Part shown: positions 28,681 to 46,498 of the stretch, piece by piece | Layout: each line of letters opens with the position of its first letter | Position numbering within the stretch: position 1 is the first letter of the stretch | NCBI RefSeq assembly: GCF_030867145.1 | Contig: NC_134431.1 | Span: 8,509,089 to 8,573,088 of the forward strand | Direction of reading: 5' to 3' | Length of the DNA: 64,000 nucleotides | Source of the DNA: Opisthocomus hoazin | Lineage: Eukaryota > Chordata > Aves > Opisthocomiformes > Opisthocomidae | The notes under the pieces: model-generated | Seen by the model: the letters and a program-made list of their open reading frames with translations, nothing else | Told to the model about the DNA's origin: nothing | Database searches by the model: none | Translations under genes and position numbers: made by a program

Positions 28681-29470
28681 TGCCGGGCCTGGGGCACCAG
28701 CATCTCCGTGCGCTGGCCAGGCTCGTTCCTCGTGGTCACGCTCCCTCTGCTGCTTTGAAGCGCAGAAGGTCGTGCAGCAGGACAGCGTCTCAGGTCAGCT
28801 TCAGCTGCGCGGGTCTGCTGGATGTCACGAACCAAGGCGATTCCCCTGCTGCCACGGAGTCCCTGGCAGGACACACCAGGCAGCACCACGGTCCCCCACA
28901 TCAAAACAGAACTCCTGGAAGCGTGGTTGCTCAGCTCCACCCCATGCCGCGCTCTCAGCAGGGTCAGCGGCAGTGCAGACCGGGGAAACCTGACCTTCCC
29001 GAAAGCCTTCTGGCGGCTTCCCACCCCGAACCACCTCACCCAGAGGTCAGACGAGCGCCGGTGCCAGGAAGCAGAAGCTGCAGCAGCGCCAGTCAGATCC
29101 GTTTAAACCCGCAGAGCACACCCAGAGCCTTACTGTGCCTGGGCCAGCTGGGGTGCCCTTTCCCAAAGTGACTTAATTCCTGGAAAAATTAAGATATTCC
29201 CTGAACTCATCACTGCTGCAGACCAGTCTCCTAGGCTCATAATTTCCTGCAAAAGAGACAGTAAGGATGGGAGATGTCACCTGAAAGAACTGAGGCAGGA
29301 CAAGTGCTCTGTAAACAGAGGCAGCTAGCACGACCCAGGATTTTTTCTGCTGAAGCTGACAGTGTCACCAGCACGAGTGAAACTGGGAGTCGGTGCACAC
29401 TGTCAGATGGTTTAAGAGCAAGTAAGTCTATAAGGGCTGAAGAAAATGACAAAGTGGCAATAATTACAGA
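28680..29470. other. Intergenic sequence upstream of PABPC1L
   Basis: GC content falls off from the CpG island into unique sequence. I recognise no coding region, RNA gene or repeat. Confidence 0.5.
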
Positions 29471-29472
29471 TA

Positions 29473-30665
29473 CAGAATCACAGGATGGTTTGAGTTGGAA
29501 GGGACCTTTAAAGGCCATCTAGTCCAACCCCTCTGCTGTGAGCAGGGACATCTTCAACCAGCTCAGGTTGCTCAGAGCTGCGACCAACCTGACCCTGAAT
29601 GTTTCCAGTGATGCGGCATCTCCCACCTCTCTGGGCAACCTGTGCCAGGGTTTCGCCACCCTCATCGTAAAAAATTTCTTCCTTATATCCAGTCTGAATC
29701 TGCCCTCTCTTAGTTTAAAGCCATCACCCCCTGTCCTATCACAACAGGCCCTACTAAACGCCTGTCCCCGTATTTCCCATAGGCCCACTGTAAGTACTGA
29801 AAGGCCACAGTCAGGTCTCCACGGAGCCTCCTCTTCTTCAGGCTGAGCAGCCCCATCTCTCCCAGCCTTTCCTCCCAGCAGAGGGGTTCCAGCCCTCGGA
29901 TATCGCTGGGGCCTCCTCTGGCCCCACTCCATCAGCTCCAGGTCTGTCCTGTGCTGAGGGCTCCAGAGCTGGACGCAGGACTCCTAGGGGGGGTCTCAGG
30001 AGAGCAGAGGGGCAGAATCCCCTCCCTCGCCCTGTGCCCAAGCAGCTGGGGATGCAGCTCAGAGCATGGCTGGCCTTCTGGGCTGCGAGCACACATTGCT
30101 GGGTCATGTCCAGCTTTTCATCTACCAGCACCCCTAGGTCCTTCTTGGCAGCGCTGCTCTCCATCCCTTCAGCCTCCAGCCTGTATTTGTGCTTGGGATT
30201 GTCCCGACCCAGGTGTAGGACCTTGCACTTGGCTTTGTTGAACCTCATGAGGTTCACACACACCCCCTTCTCAAGCTTGTCCAGGTCCCTCTGGATGGCA
30301 TCCCATCCCTCAGGCATGTCGACCGCACCACTCAGCTTGCTGAGGGTGCACTCAATCCCATTGCTCAGTCATTGATGAGGACCTGAGAGGGACACCACTT
30401 GTCACCAACCTCAACCTGGACATGGAGCCATTGGTGCGACCATCCAACCAACTCCTCATCCACTGAACAGTCCACCTATCCAATCCGTATCTCTCCAATT
30501 TAGAGACAAAGATGTTGTGGGGAACCGTGTCAAAGGCCTTACAGAAGTCCAGATAGACAACATCCGTTGCTCTTCCCTTGCCCCCTGATGTAGTCACTCC
30601 ATCACAGAAGGCCACTGGGTTGGTCAGGCAGGACTTGCCCTTGGTGAAGCCGTGCTGGCCGTCTC
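29473..30665 (-). mobile_element. CR1 LINE fragment, about 1.2 kb, with partial reverse transcriptase
   Basis: The minus-strand pieces are RT-domain sequence ([33 protein letters not shown]), then DAIQRDLDKLEKGV and FNKAKCKVLHLGRDNPKHKY, then the ORF2 tail and the CR1 3' end near 29473. It is 5'-truncated and broken. Sequence after TSGVP shifts frame into a stop, and the FADD catalytic box is missing: LSK runs straight into LSGAVD. This is a dead copy between PABPC1L and YWHAB. Confidence 0.92.
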
Positions 30666-30689
30666 CAACAGAGGGACCCACCATTCACA

Positions 30690-31440
30690 GCCATGGCACA
30701 GGACAGATCAGTGCTTGCGCAGCAGCTAGTTAGATGTTGGCATCATGCCTTTGCAGCGTCAATCCAAAGAAGCCGAGTGACATTATCCACAGAGCACGCT
30801 TCTGCATCATCTCACTGCAAGAGCGAGAGGCTCCGAGAGCAGGAAGGACACGTGCATCAGCCCTAACCAACCTCCTCGGCGCTTTTAGTCTGACTGGTAC
30901 CAACCAGCCTATCGCTACCCACCTCTTCCAGCACTGGGCTTCCAGGCAGACACCTCCCCCTCAGCGTGCGCTGTGCTCAGCAGCAGAGCAGAGCCGAGCC
31001 AGCCGCCGCGCACGCCGGCTGCAGCTCACCAGACAGATGATTGATAGGCAGCCAGCTGAGGAGCTAACCCTGCGCTCACAAGTGTGCATTGCAAAGATTC
31101 CCCCAGGAAAAACCCCGAAGTGTAACCAGCAGCCTTCTCGTGCATGGTGTGTTCAACCACACAATAGGCAATGACTCACAGCATGTTAAACAGATATTTA
31201 TAGTTGTACTTCTTTGAAGTCCTGCACTGATAATGTATGACCTCAACAAAAATGAGAAGTATTCTCTACCACAAATCCGGGAGGTTGTGGGGGGAAGCCT
31301 CTCTGCAAAGCAACGAGTAATGAAGTACCTGTACCATTTGGAGACCACAAATCAACGCACACAATCCAAGATCTGAGCATTTAATAAAAGTGGTGATTTT
31401 ACTACCTTTGTTGTTTTTGCCACTAGGTACAGCAAAGATA
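30690..31440. other. Intergenic sequence downstream of YWHAB
   Basis: No gene or repeat recognised between the CR1 copy and the YWHAB poly(A) site. Confidence 0.55.
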
Positions 31441-31468
31441 ATAGGCACAAACAACTGATAAAATTTTT

Positions 31469-31474
31469 TTTATT
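31469..31474 (-). terminator. YWHAB: YWHAB distal poly(A) signal AATAAA
   Basis: Minus-strand hexamer in the context TAATAAAAAAAATTT. It is the last good signal before unique intergenic sequence. Confidence 0.5.
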
Positions 31475-31949
31475 ATTCACTTTTGAATTCTTTTACACTT
31501 TCCTGATTATTTTTGTGTAAGGTGAAACTAGAACTGTTTAAAAGACATACACAAATCTAGTACATCAATAACCAGGTATTTCTTTTTGCTATACTATTCT
31601 CACAACCACGTGTGTGCTAGGCAATATAACCGTCACAGAAGCAAACTTTAGGCAGAATACTGGTCAGTAAAAACAAAGCGAAAAGAGCTACCAGATATAC
31701 AGACAGGCTCGGTTCCACATTCACTACTGCATTTATCAAGCGCCAAGTATTAACTGCACAATTTGTTCAGCTAGTAGAGGGGAGTTTTAAAATCAGTGCA
31801 TGAAATTCTCTTCAGCAGACAGATGGACAGACAAACAGATGGATCCTATACCTAAGTGGAATGTGAAGGCAGGGGGATGATACCGCGAGACTGATAGGTG
31901 ACTATTCCTAATCTTTTCCACTGCATTATTCACGCAAGTCTTATTAGGT

Positions 31950-31955
31950 TTTATT
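31950..31955 (-). terminator. YWHAB: YWHAB proximal poly(A) signal AATAAA
   Basis: Minus-strand hexamer in the context TTAAATAAAACC. Candidate alternative site. Confidence 0.35.
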
Positions 31956-33293
31956 TAATGGGACATGTTTGAAACATAACTAGGTGAGGACATTTGGAGC
32001 TCAAATATTTCAAGTTACAAGCGTTACAAATGTGTAGGTCTGCATTCCAGCACAATAAATGGGAAATCCTGAATATTTGAGCCAGATCCTGGTACTACCG
32101 AAAAATGGCAGACAGGAGCTGAAGACTGCAACAGCACTGGCAGCTCTCAAACACCCAAGCAAGCAACTTGTCCTTGAGCAGGCTCAGGTCTCATCCGCCA
32201 TCCTGACATCACCCACAATCAAAGAAAGGATGGCGCGTATGTGGGAGTCCAAAATTGCTTTAATGGAGTTTAAACAGGTGAGAGGGTCAAGGATGAACAG
32301 AGTCCAATGGGAGAAAAAACTCAATAAAGTGAACATAAAGATGGCTCAGTGGATTAGTTAAGAAATTTTCAGGATAAATTCAAAAATGGGAATACCATGG
32401 AGATTTCGATTCACCTAAGAGTAAAGTAATGCAGAAGTGGCAGATCACTTCATGGTATCATCCAAACTAATAAGGCCATTCAAAAAATTGAATCTTCTCC
32501 TATTGCAAGTCCATGGCAGTGAACCAAGAATTCTCACTACTGAAGAATACCTAAGGTATAATTGGGTACATTATTGCTGCGGGAAGGGGCTTAGTCATGC
32601 ATGTTGTATAAGCATGAAAGCGCTTTTAGAAGTCAAATCCCAGTTATCTGCCAGTGTAAAGAGTTTGGAAATCAAGCTGCTAGCTCCCCCATTACCCTCC
32701 TCCCCAAAACAAACCCCACCCCCAGAAAGACAGGATCGACAACGTGAGCTTTTGACTGAAAGCAGTGCCTCAGACTCGGTTACACATGTCTACAGAGTGT
32801 GCCTGTTCAACTAAGTCATAGCGTGTTACTAACTGGAATGCCACACATCGGATCGTTTTCCTTCCATGCCCCAGTGTCACAATAGAATCTCTATAACTTT
32901 CTGTACAACTTTACAACAGAATTGTACTTCGACTATTTTGGTGCCAAATTAAGCTCGCCAGAGTTACATAATTGATGTCTACTTTTCTACCCATAAGAGT
33001 TTTGTAAAGTCAATTGCAATCACAAAACCCATAATCACAGTGTTCAGTTAAAAATATAAACACGGTAATCATAACTGTAAATGTTCATAATAGGAAAGTT
33101 GGGAATGCCATTATCATAACCGACCTCCGCTTTAAGTACACAAAACACCCAACCCACCGTTTTTACCCCACAGACAGTTTCTGCTACGTTGAGGTTGTGA
33201 AAGTCGATGTACTATTCTTTTTGCTTGTCGCACAAAGGGATATATGTGTAGGATACAGGGTGACATTGAACATATAGTGAAGCGTGACAGCCA

Positions 33294-37812
<4,519 letters not shown>

Positions 37813-38979
37813 GGCTCTCCTGTAATTAACAGGGAATAAAAATAGAGAAAGATGGCTCTTGATTGTCTGCACTGTTGCAGTTAATGCTGAAGGGTGAAGC
37901 AGACCTCACAGTCACTAACAGGCAGGAAACCTATCAACCCTAATAAAGTAGTATGAAGGGTTTATTTTCAAAAATTTCATCTTTTGCCAAATATGTATAG
38001 TTTCTATGTGTATATGACTAATCACAATCCTGAAGATATGTAAGCATTATTCTTCAAAATGAAGCAAAATTTCTATTGGCATTAAGCACAGCATATCATT
38101 ATGTTCCCCATGTAAATCTCTCCCCTTTCCTATACTGGCCACAGCTCACCCTGGAAGACACTGCATATTCTAATTCAGAAACCACCAGTTTCGTTTGGGG
38201 GGTGGTTTTTTGCCTGTTTCCCCACTGCTGCGATACAACAGCAACTGCTTCGGAGCCTCGAAGCACTGGACAGCTCCTCCTGACGCGGCAGAGTTTTTGC
38301 CCACTACGGGAGATGTTTCTGTGGGTTTAAATAAACCATACCCTGTAAAGCTGTAGTTGTTGGAAACTATGGAAAGCACATTTATACTCTCCTGCCAGAA
38401 AACTGTTTTTTCTCATACATGCATCAACATACATATGATGGACAACTCTGCACAGCTAGCATGGCTGCAGCCTCAGGTTTTCAAAACCTTTTACATAACA
38501 TTGATATTCACAAAAAAACCCAAATGGGACAGCCCACGTGACAGTCACTACTGCAAAACTAATTGCTTACATGGAAACAACTTGTTTATCATTTCTGATA
38601 ATGCAGTTTAGCAACTGAAGCCAAGAAAAACACATCACATGACCACAAGGCCCCTGAAGAGCTTAAACAATGAAAAATTAAGTTAGTAAGGAACGTGTCA
38701 GTGAGGCAGCTGACTTGCTTAGTTAACTCAGTCATTGAGCTACCAACCTTATACTCAACCACCTAGGGCCAGGTTCACAAGAGAATTTAAACAAGTTTCT
38801 TTGCCTTTATCAAAGTAAGTGGACCTCAATACCTCACAAACTCCCACACACCCCAAATTAATCTGTAAAATTTGTCCAGGTGCATAAGTTCACTTTCAGA
38901 TGGACCCAGACTGTTATTCTTGTCAGTACGGAGCTCCCTAAATCCCAGTCAGGACTCTCACTGTCCAGATGAGAAGTGA

Positions 38980-39178
38980 CTGAGGGTGACGGAGCACTGG
39001 AACAGGCTGCCCAGGGAGGTTGTGGAGTCTCCTTCTCTGGAGATATTCAAGACCCGCCTGGACAAGGTCCTGTGCAGCCTGCTGTAGGTGACCCTGCTTC
39101 GGCAGGAGGGTTGGACAAGATGACCCACAGAGGTCCCTTCCAACCCCTACTATTCTGTGATTCTGATTCTGTGATTCC
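38980..39178 (+). mobile_element. CR1 LINE 3' fragment in YWHAB intron 1
   Basis: Plus-orientated CR1 tail (ACTGGAACAGGCTGCCCAGG, GGTCCCTTCCAACCCCTAC) ending in the ATTCTGTG-type terminal repeat. It is about 200 bp and antisense to YWHAB. Confidence 0.92.
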
Positions 39179-39625
39179 AGGCTGAGAACCAATAGCCCAA
39201 AAAACTTCTAAAAGAACAATAAAAAGCAAACAAGCAAATAAGCTTACAGTTGTCTTTCATAAGCTTCTGTTCATTAGACAAGCATCTACAGCCCTATTAG
39301 AAAGAACCAACAGGCTGAAAGCAATTGCTGTAGCCTCTTCCCTGGCCCTTTCCTTCGCAGATCCCAGTCTGACAGGCTGGTGATAAGAACATCTCACACA
39401 CACTGCTCAGTTTGTATCTTAATCTAAGTATCGCCTAGCACACTATTATACAGAGAAACCAGGCCCCTATACTGAATCCTCAACCAGGACACTGAGAGGC
39501 AGACCCAAATTCCCACTGCGTGTATGAGCAGTCTCAGAGTTTCCTACTGCCAAGAATAGAGTCCTAACTACACAATTATTTTGGGATGAGACTATTCATT
39601 CACTCCAGCTGAAGATACTCCACTT

Positions 39626-39668
39626 TAGGAAAAAAAACAAAACAAAACAAAAAAACAACCAACCAAAA
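39626..39668. repeat. A-rich (CAAAA)n-like tract in YWHAB intron 1
   Basis: Low-complexity A-rich sequence with AAAAC units and CAACCAACC; no attached repeat body recognised. Confidence 0.6.
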
Positions 39669-42600
39669 CCTACCCAAGATATCAAGACTTCAATCACTCT
39701 TGAAATAAACCCAGCAACCCAAGGTCCTACCTGCTACATATTAGCAAGTCACACTCACTCTGGCTTGTGTTTGAGCATGCGCAGATCTAGCCTAACGCCT
39801 CCATCCACCTAGGACGCTCAGTAAGGATACAAAATGCTAAATCCAGCCTCTTGAAAAGAGACCTCTTGCAGACTTGTAAGGAAAGTTGGGCTGCAGTTCG
39901 CTTCCATTTCAAACACTGCATTTAAACTGGTAGCTTCTGACACCTATTAAAAAGGGACACACAGACTTTAGATTGAAGCCCTCAACAAGACAGACTGACT
40001 GGGGGTAGCAGTGTGACAAGCTCTTGTAAGACACGATTAATTTGGCTCTGTCTTCCCCAAGAGGCTTTTACCATGGGGTTATGCTAAATTAGCATTGGCT
40101 TCTGCAGGCTTACCAGAAGGACAGCTCCTGAGGATGGAAAGCGCTAAGTGGAATTTGTGATGTGCATTTTTCCTCCCTACTCTGCAGCGCATATCACACT
40201 ACCAGTGTATTACGAGCCTAAGGAAATCATCAGACCGTTTACCATTGAGAGAACCCATCCCACTTTTCACTGTTTGAGTCTATCAAACCTCGTAAACTAT
40301 TCCCTTAACTCAGCACTAAACTTAGACTATGTGCTTAACGCAGGAAGTGATTTGTGAGTGGCATTTCTCCACCCACTGACTAAAATCTGAACATGTACAA
40401 AGTACAACTGAAGAATACTTTTTAAGTTACAAGAGCCAACTTTAAATAACAGGACATTTGAACAAAACAGTTTCAGAGCAGTTCTAGTTTCCTCACAGCC
40501 TGCACAGCTTCTAGAAGCATTTCCATTGCAACCGTCTTATCTTCTCCTCTTCTTCTTCTGGAATGTGATTATTATGTAGGAAAAGCCTGCTTGTTGAAGT
40601 CCAGAGGCAAGTAGGTCCAACAGAGTTTACATTTTACCGTTGAAAGGTCATTTTTATCTTTGATCTACACTTTGCCAATAGTGGTCTAATTTATAGACAA
40701 GTCATCCATGCAGAATTCCGTTTACAAACAATATAGAGTTTAGTTTAGAAGTGGTGCAAAGTTTGTTTTATCAAGCTCACTGACATATTTATCATTAGAT
40801 GCAAGTCAGTTCACAGCCATCATGGGTTCATATAAGGACACATGAAGAAAATCACAGAGGGAATTGCAAGGGCATAAAGACCTAGTGAATAAAAGAGATT
40901 TAGAAACCAGTTTGTCAATTACACAGGCAAAATACCAGCACAAAGCATTAGCAAGTTGTTTCTCAAACAACTTTCCTCAGTAATGTAACTAATTTATGCA
41001 CATCTTAAATGTAACTCAAACTAGTTACTGAAAATGGAGTTCCTCAGAATGTCGCTGGCTTAGTTTTGACATGAAAGTTCAGTATACAGGGGCTTGAGTT
41101 GTTTAACTAATTCATCTGTACTGTTAGTAGGTTGGCTATGAAACACAAAATATTATTCAATAACATGGATTTAACAGAACTTAAACACAGTAAGAAAATT
41201 ATTGCCCACACCAAAAATATCTGCAATCGACAGGAAGCCTACCACTATTTCATTCACAGGGTGCTGCATAAAGGAACACTTAAAATCCTTGTGTGATTCT
41301 CCATTGCTTACCTTGTTAGAAGCTTGGAGCGAGCTTTGCAGAGCTATGCTGGCTTGAGCTCCAAAAGAGGGAAGTGTTTGCCAGAAGGAAAAAAGATACA
41401 AGGAAAGGAGTGATGTTTGAAAAGGCAAAGAAGCAACTATCAGTTATGACTGGCCCCTCCCACAGAGGAGATGAAAGCCACGCTCTAACAATGGATCAGT
41501 GTGCCACAGTCCGAAACAAGCAAAGCCTACAGCTAAAAATATGCCTAGGCCACAAACAGAAGGCAGCTGACAAAGGTTACCTGCAGCTAGGAGCAAAACA
41601 CACAGACGAACAGAAGGTCGACAGGAATGATCTATTCTAGCACTAACGAAGCCATGCCATCTCGGCAAGGGGGAAAGAGGGATGATGGAAAAAGGAACGG
41701 AGATGTGCAGATCACAGCCATGGCGGGGTCCAGACAGTTGCCCGTTCTAAGCAGCAGATTCTCATATTAGATGTGTTAATACATTTCAAATTCTTAAGAC
41801 TCTTGTCTTCTTAAGAATCTGTCAAGCCACAACTTAGTAGCCCTCCAGAAAGAGGCGGCTGGACACTACTTACAGTAAGAAATGCCAACCGCTAGCCAGC
41901 GGTTGCAGCCAATAGTACCAGCTGCTAGAAATTTGAATCACCCAAAATCCCACACTGAAAAAATAATTTTTTTTTTCTCCCCTCTGTCTCCCATATAGCC
42001 CAAGCTCTTTCAGCCTCTCTTACAAACGCAGAACAGCATGTATGCAGGTACTAAAAGTTACAAGTGCTTACTTCCTGCCCCCAGAAAAGCTTCACCCCTG
42101 TGTATACAAGACTCTGTAACCTATTACAAAGCATCAAAGGCAGCAGTCAGAACCTCCAAAGCACATTAGTTTGTAACTGCCTTGCTACTTTCAGTGGAAG
42201 ATGCAGCAAGCAGGGGATGGTGAGACCATCCTAGGAACAGCACCTGAAGGCAGTACACCCACCGAACTTTCAAGAGCGGCTGGACGCACAGAAATGGAGG
42301 TTTGCATCTCAGTAACGGCTGAGGAGTAAACCAGACAGCTAACGTTCTTCAGAAAACTGCAGGAGCTTGAGAAGAACTACATCCCACTGCTCAGCAGTTA
42401 CTACATCTGCTTCGTAGCTTTCATTGTTTCCAATCTCAATCAGCTGTTTAGGACAAAGCCAAAACAGATCACAAGTACTGTGTTTAAAGCCTGCAGAACT
42501 CAAAAACTGACACTGAAAAAAATCTGGCTTATATAATGTATTGAACTGACAAGACAATACTAATAAGCCTACGTTGGCCTGAAGTCTGCTGCTCTCGATG

Positions 42601-45600
42601 ACCTGTTCTTCTGATGCTAATTAAGTCATTGATTTTTGTGTACTGTTTTTCTCTTTACAGCAAGCATTAGAATCTATCAGACACTTCCACTTCGTAAAAA
42701 GCCGGGTGAGAAAGCAGTGAGGTGACTGGTTTGACATACTCGTCCCTAATGAGTCAAGCAGAGATGCAGGTTAACAGACCTGCACACTTCACTGTGAGAA
42801 ATGAATGTAAAACCAGATTTGGTGAAATGGGATGCAATCATACTTCTCAGTCACAAACTTTGTAAGTCCATTTGAATTGTAAGTGGAAGAGCAGCAGACC
42901 GGTACAGAATTTGTAGCTTAATCTTCCAAAAATATGTGAACGTACCTTATCTGATATCTGGATGGGTAATTCGTTCCAAAATTAAATGTTCACATGATGT
43001 AAGTGGTATTTCAAATTACAGCTCTGTAATTACAGAGAGTAAGAACTTTGGAGATGCTACTTCTAAAACAAATGGAAAATCCTTCTCCATAATTCAGGTA
43101 CACACATGCTGACACAAGTATCTGCATGATGTTGATGGCATTTACTGTCAAGCAGACATCACTCCCAATAGATTTTCTTTATAGGAAAGGAATCCTCTCT
43201 CTAACTGAAGTGCATGAAACCTTCCTTGCTTTATTGTAGTATTAGGCACTTGACTTGATAGCTGTGTTTCTCAGTCTTGGTTCCTTCAAAGGCTACCACG
43301 TCTTGTTCAAGTAATTAACTAAAAAATGAACGTGACTGGCAAGAACAGTGAGATCTTCCAGAACTGCCAAGAGCTTGGGTGTAACAACAAATTCAGTAAA
43401 ACATACTGCAAACAATGAGGGAAAGGGGGAAAATGACTTCACAGTTGTGATACTCTTGCTGACCTTGTGCATCACGTAACTTTAGGCTCCTCTGCATTTA
43501 CTGATTAGCTTTACACCCTGGCCTTCAGCTGAAATACTGATGCAAATGTTCAGATAAAATTAACATTCTATTAAGCCATGCCTCAACCCGCTCTAGCCAC
43601 CTTCCGCTATCATTACTTGTTGCTTCCTAAAACTGACCAATATAATTTTTTAATAAAGTGACATTCAAAGGTTTTCCATCTCCATAGACAATTATGAAAT
43701 TTCTACAACAAATACCAACAGCGTGTGTGAAACATTGTACGGACAACTCCAATTTCGTGACAGTAGCCTTATTCTTCTCAAGGCCATTTAAACGCGTGAC
43801 CGCAGGCTGAAAAGCACTGCCCTGCTGCAGACCTGCGGCACCTCGCACAGGACAGCTGCGTGCGGGGACAAGCTCGCAGCTCCAAAGTGAGATGCGCTTA
43901 CACGGGAACACCTTTTTGTTCCAACTAGCAGAACTGGTTTTGGCTAGAGTCCAGGTGGAAACAGTGAGTTATCCCAAAAAATCTTCCCCCAGGCATAAAC
44001 TTCATGCCAACCTCATGTATTCATATCACAGGTAAATTACTTTTGTTAATAATAAACTGAGATTACTTCTATTATAGGGCGGGGCAAAAAAAGCAGCCAC
44101 ATAAAAGACACACTACTATAACGCCTAGTCTTACTGGGATGTATGAGGATACCAGATGGATTAGAGTACTAGCTTTTTTACCTCATTATTCAAATAATTA
44201 TTTCCTTAACTCGTCCTCATCTGAGTTTATTCACACGCAGCACAAAAAGCTGCATACTGGCAAAGGCCTGCCTAGGGAAAAAAAAAAAAAAGACTCAACA
44301 TCAAAATAGCAGAGATCAGAACATGCGGTACTGACATAATGAGGTTGAGAAAACTGCACTAGGCCCATCTGTGCAACGAGTCTATTGCTTTGTCGGTACC
44401 AATTTGATAAACAAAGGCTATATTTTTGCAGTCCTTTAATATGAAGAGTGAAAAAGGCACCAGCACTCTTACTTGTTCTCTTTTCTAAGCCACTTTATGT
44501 CTCATTATTATTTTAAAATAAAAGCAAGCTTTTCCTTTCATAAAGAAGTATTAAAATTTCTGACTGAGGTGTCCCGCAGCAGTGAACGCATAAAGACACA
44601 AATGCTCCTGTGGCCACTGAAGTTACCAAACCTTACAAATGTTCTCAAACTCTTTGATACCGTTACACAGGAATTTAGTCTTTACAGTGCTGCATGATGT
44701 GCAATTGGTTTTCCTACCACCAGAAAAGTTAATTTTAACTACAAGGAAATTAGCTGAAAGTAACCGATTTATACTGTGATTGCTGCATTAGACACATTTT
44801 TGCTCCCATATGTTAAGAGAGTGACTGTACACCACTGACATTTCATCATCCCAATTAATATCTGATCATACATACCTCACATAAAACCCACGGCTTTTAG
44901 CTTGGGGCTACGGCCCAGCCTCTTTGCAGCCTGAGGCTGGCTCGAAGCAACCTTCGCTCCCTCTGGAGACCTCCCTAAACGCATCTCTATTCCCAAATGG
45001 ACACAAACGATCAAAAATTGAAAATAATAATAATTTGTCTCCTCCTACAGCGCTCACGGCCGCTGCGTGCTCGCCTCCGGCCCCAGAGGAGCGGCCCCAC
45101 GCCCGCCGGCGCAGTCGCGGCATCTCCCCTCCCCTCACGGCGAGAGGCCCCGCGCTTCGGCTGGGCACCGAGCCCCCGGGCCGGGTGGCTGCGGGGACAC
45201 CCCATCCCCTCTCCCGGCGCCGGCTGGCCAACGCAGGAACCCCCGGGGAAGAGGCGGGCCGCGACCGGCCCTGACCGCGCCGCGGGGGGACCCGCCACCC
45301 CCGGCTCGGTACAGGTGTGCGCGGCCGGCCTCGCCCTCCAGGGAGCGAGTGACTCACCCGGGGCGGGGCAGGGCCGGGCCGGGCGCTCGGGGAGGAGCCG
45401 GCGCCGCCCGCCCGGGCTCCGCGGCGGCAGCCGAGGGAGGGTCACACCGTTACTCGGGACTTGGGGGAGGCAGGACACCCCCGCAGCCCCCCGCGGCCTG
45501 CTGCGGCCTCCGACGCCCCGCCCCGCCGCGGGGCCGCGCGGGCCCGGCCCGGCTGAAGGGGAGGCGGTGGGCAGGCCGGGAGCCTTCCCCCGCCCGCTCC

Positions 45601-45645
45601 CGCAGGGCCGCAGCGGCGAGGGGGGGGAGAGCCCGGGACCCTCAC

Positions 45646-45770
45646 CTGGCGGGGGGGCGGCGGCACCGCGGCCTGGATCCCGGCGGGCGAGGCGACTCGG
45701 AGCGCGGTGGCCGCTCGGCGCACGCACACACACCCTGCGGCGCTGCGGCCCCGCTTCCGGCGCCGCCGAC
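45646..45770 (-). other. YWHAB: Candidate YWHAB noncoding first exon
   Basis: A consensus donor CCGCCAG|GTGAGGG on the minus strand ends an exon at 45646. It sits just downstream of the clustered ETS, CCAAT and GC-box motifs. The 5' end is a guess, and the acceptor partner would be 37820-37821. Confidence 0.4.
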
Positions 45771-45825
45771 ACGCCCCTTCCGCCGCCGGAGGGAGGGGGC
45801 TCCGCGCCCCGCCCCTCCCGCCTCC

Positions 45826-45832
45826 CCATTGG
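45826..45832 (-). promoter_or_regulatory. CCAAT box (CCAATGG on minus strand)
   Basis: An NF-Y-type core about 60-180 bp upstream of the candidate first exon of YWHAB. Confidence 0.45.
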
Positions 45833-45856
45833 GCCGGTGGGCCCAGCCGGCTCTCG

Positions 45857-45870
45857 GTTGCTATAGCGAC
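45857..45870. promoter_or_regulatory. RFX X-box-like palindrome (GTTGCTATAGCGAC)
   Basis: Two inverted half sites, GTTGC and GCGAC, 4 bp apart; one base differs from a perfect GTTGC/GCAAC X-box. It lies beside the YWHAB promoter. The motif is seen; the function is inferred. Confidence 0.4.
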
Positions 45871-46498
45871 GGGAAGGGAGGGGGGAGGGGCGAGCCTCGT
45901 CCGCGCTTCCCCGCCCACGCGGCGCGCTGGGGCAGCCGGGCGCGCTCCCGCTGCTCCCTCAGCGGCCCGGGCCCGGCGGGAGCGCGGACACCCCCTCCAG
46001 CTGCGCGTTGTCCCTGACAAATCGCCGTCCTCCTCGGCTGGAGAGGCTCTGCGCAACCGTAACACATGGCGTTTCCTAGGGAAATGGAGAGAGCGAGCGT
46101 TCTTGGGGCGTGAGGGTGTCGACGCCGTGAAGAGCCGGAGCTGCAGACTCGGTAGTCGGAGGGCTGTGAAGCTGGGATTCGTTACTACAGCGCCGGGCAG
46201 ACGGGGGATCTCTCCTCCAGACGTGCGCGCCAAACACCCTGTCAGTTCAGGTTAAATACAATCACACTATACATATTAATTATATTCCCGAGAAACGATT
46301 ATCATATTCATGACTTTCCACTAACTAATTAGCGTATGTTAATATCTTTCACGCATGTCTGTTAGCGTCCTCGGGTGGTCTTTGGGGGTCTCAAGATGAA
46401 GGCTTATACTCCTCATCACAGTGTCCGCCGGCTGACCTTTGTTTCTGTGCAAACTCAGTTCTAAGATCAGGCATACCGCGACTTTCCAGGTCATTGTC

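Larger units (their letters stand above)
31450..33293 (-). other. YWHAB: YWHAB 3' UTR (about 1.8 kb)
   Basis: AT-rich noncoding sequence follows the YWHAB stop codon. Minus-strand AATAAA signals occur at 31955-31950 and 31474-31469. The distal one would give a UTR of about 1.84 kb and the proximal about 1.36 kb, so alternative polyadenylation is possible. Mammalian YWHAB also has a long 3' UTR. Confidence 0.6.
45040..45990. promoter_or_regulatory. YWHAB: CpG island, YWHAB promoter
   Basis: Very GC- and CpG-rich block about 7.8 kb upstream of the YWHAB start codon. It contains GC boxes, ETS-type TTCCGG/TTCCGC motifs (about 45755-45785), an inverted CCAAT box (45826-45832) and an RFX X-box-like motif (45857-45870). 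I see no TATA box. Confidence 0.75.

Noticed and set aside
27361-28758. 465-aa plus-strand open frame in the PABPC1L CpG island
   Set aside because: GC-driven Pro/Arg/Ala-rich translation without family resemblance; several frames are open here at once.
44997-46017. Overlapping 260-316 aa open frames on both strands in the YWHAB CpG island
   Set aside because: Multiple frames are open simultaneously because stop codons are rare at this GC content; no recognisable domain.
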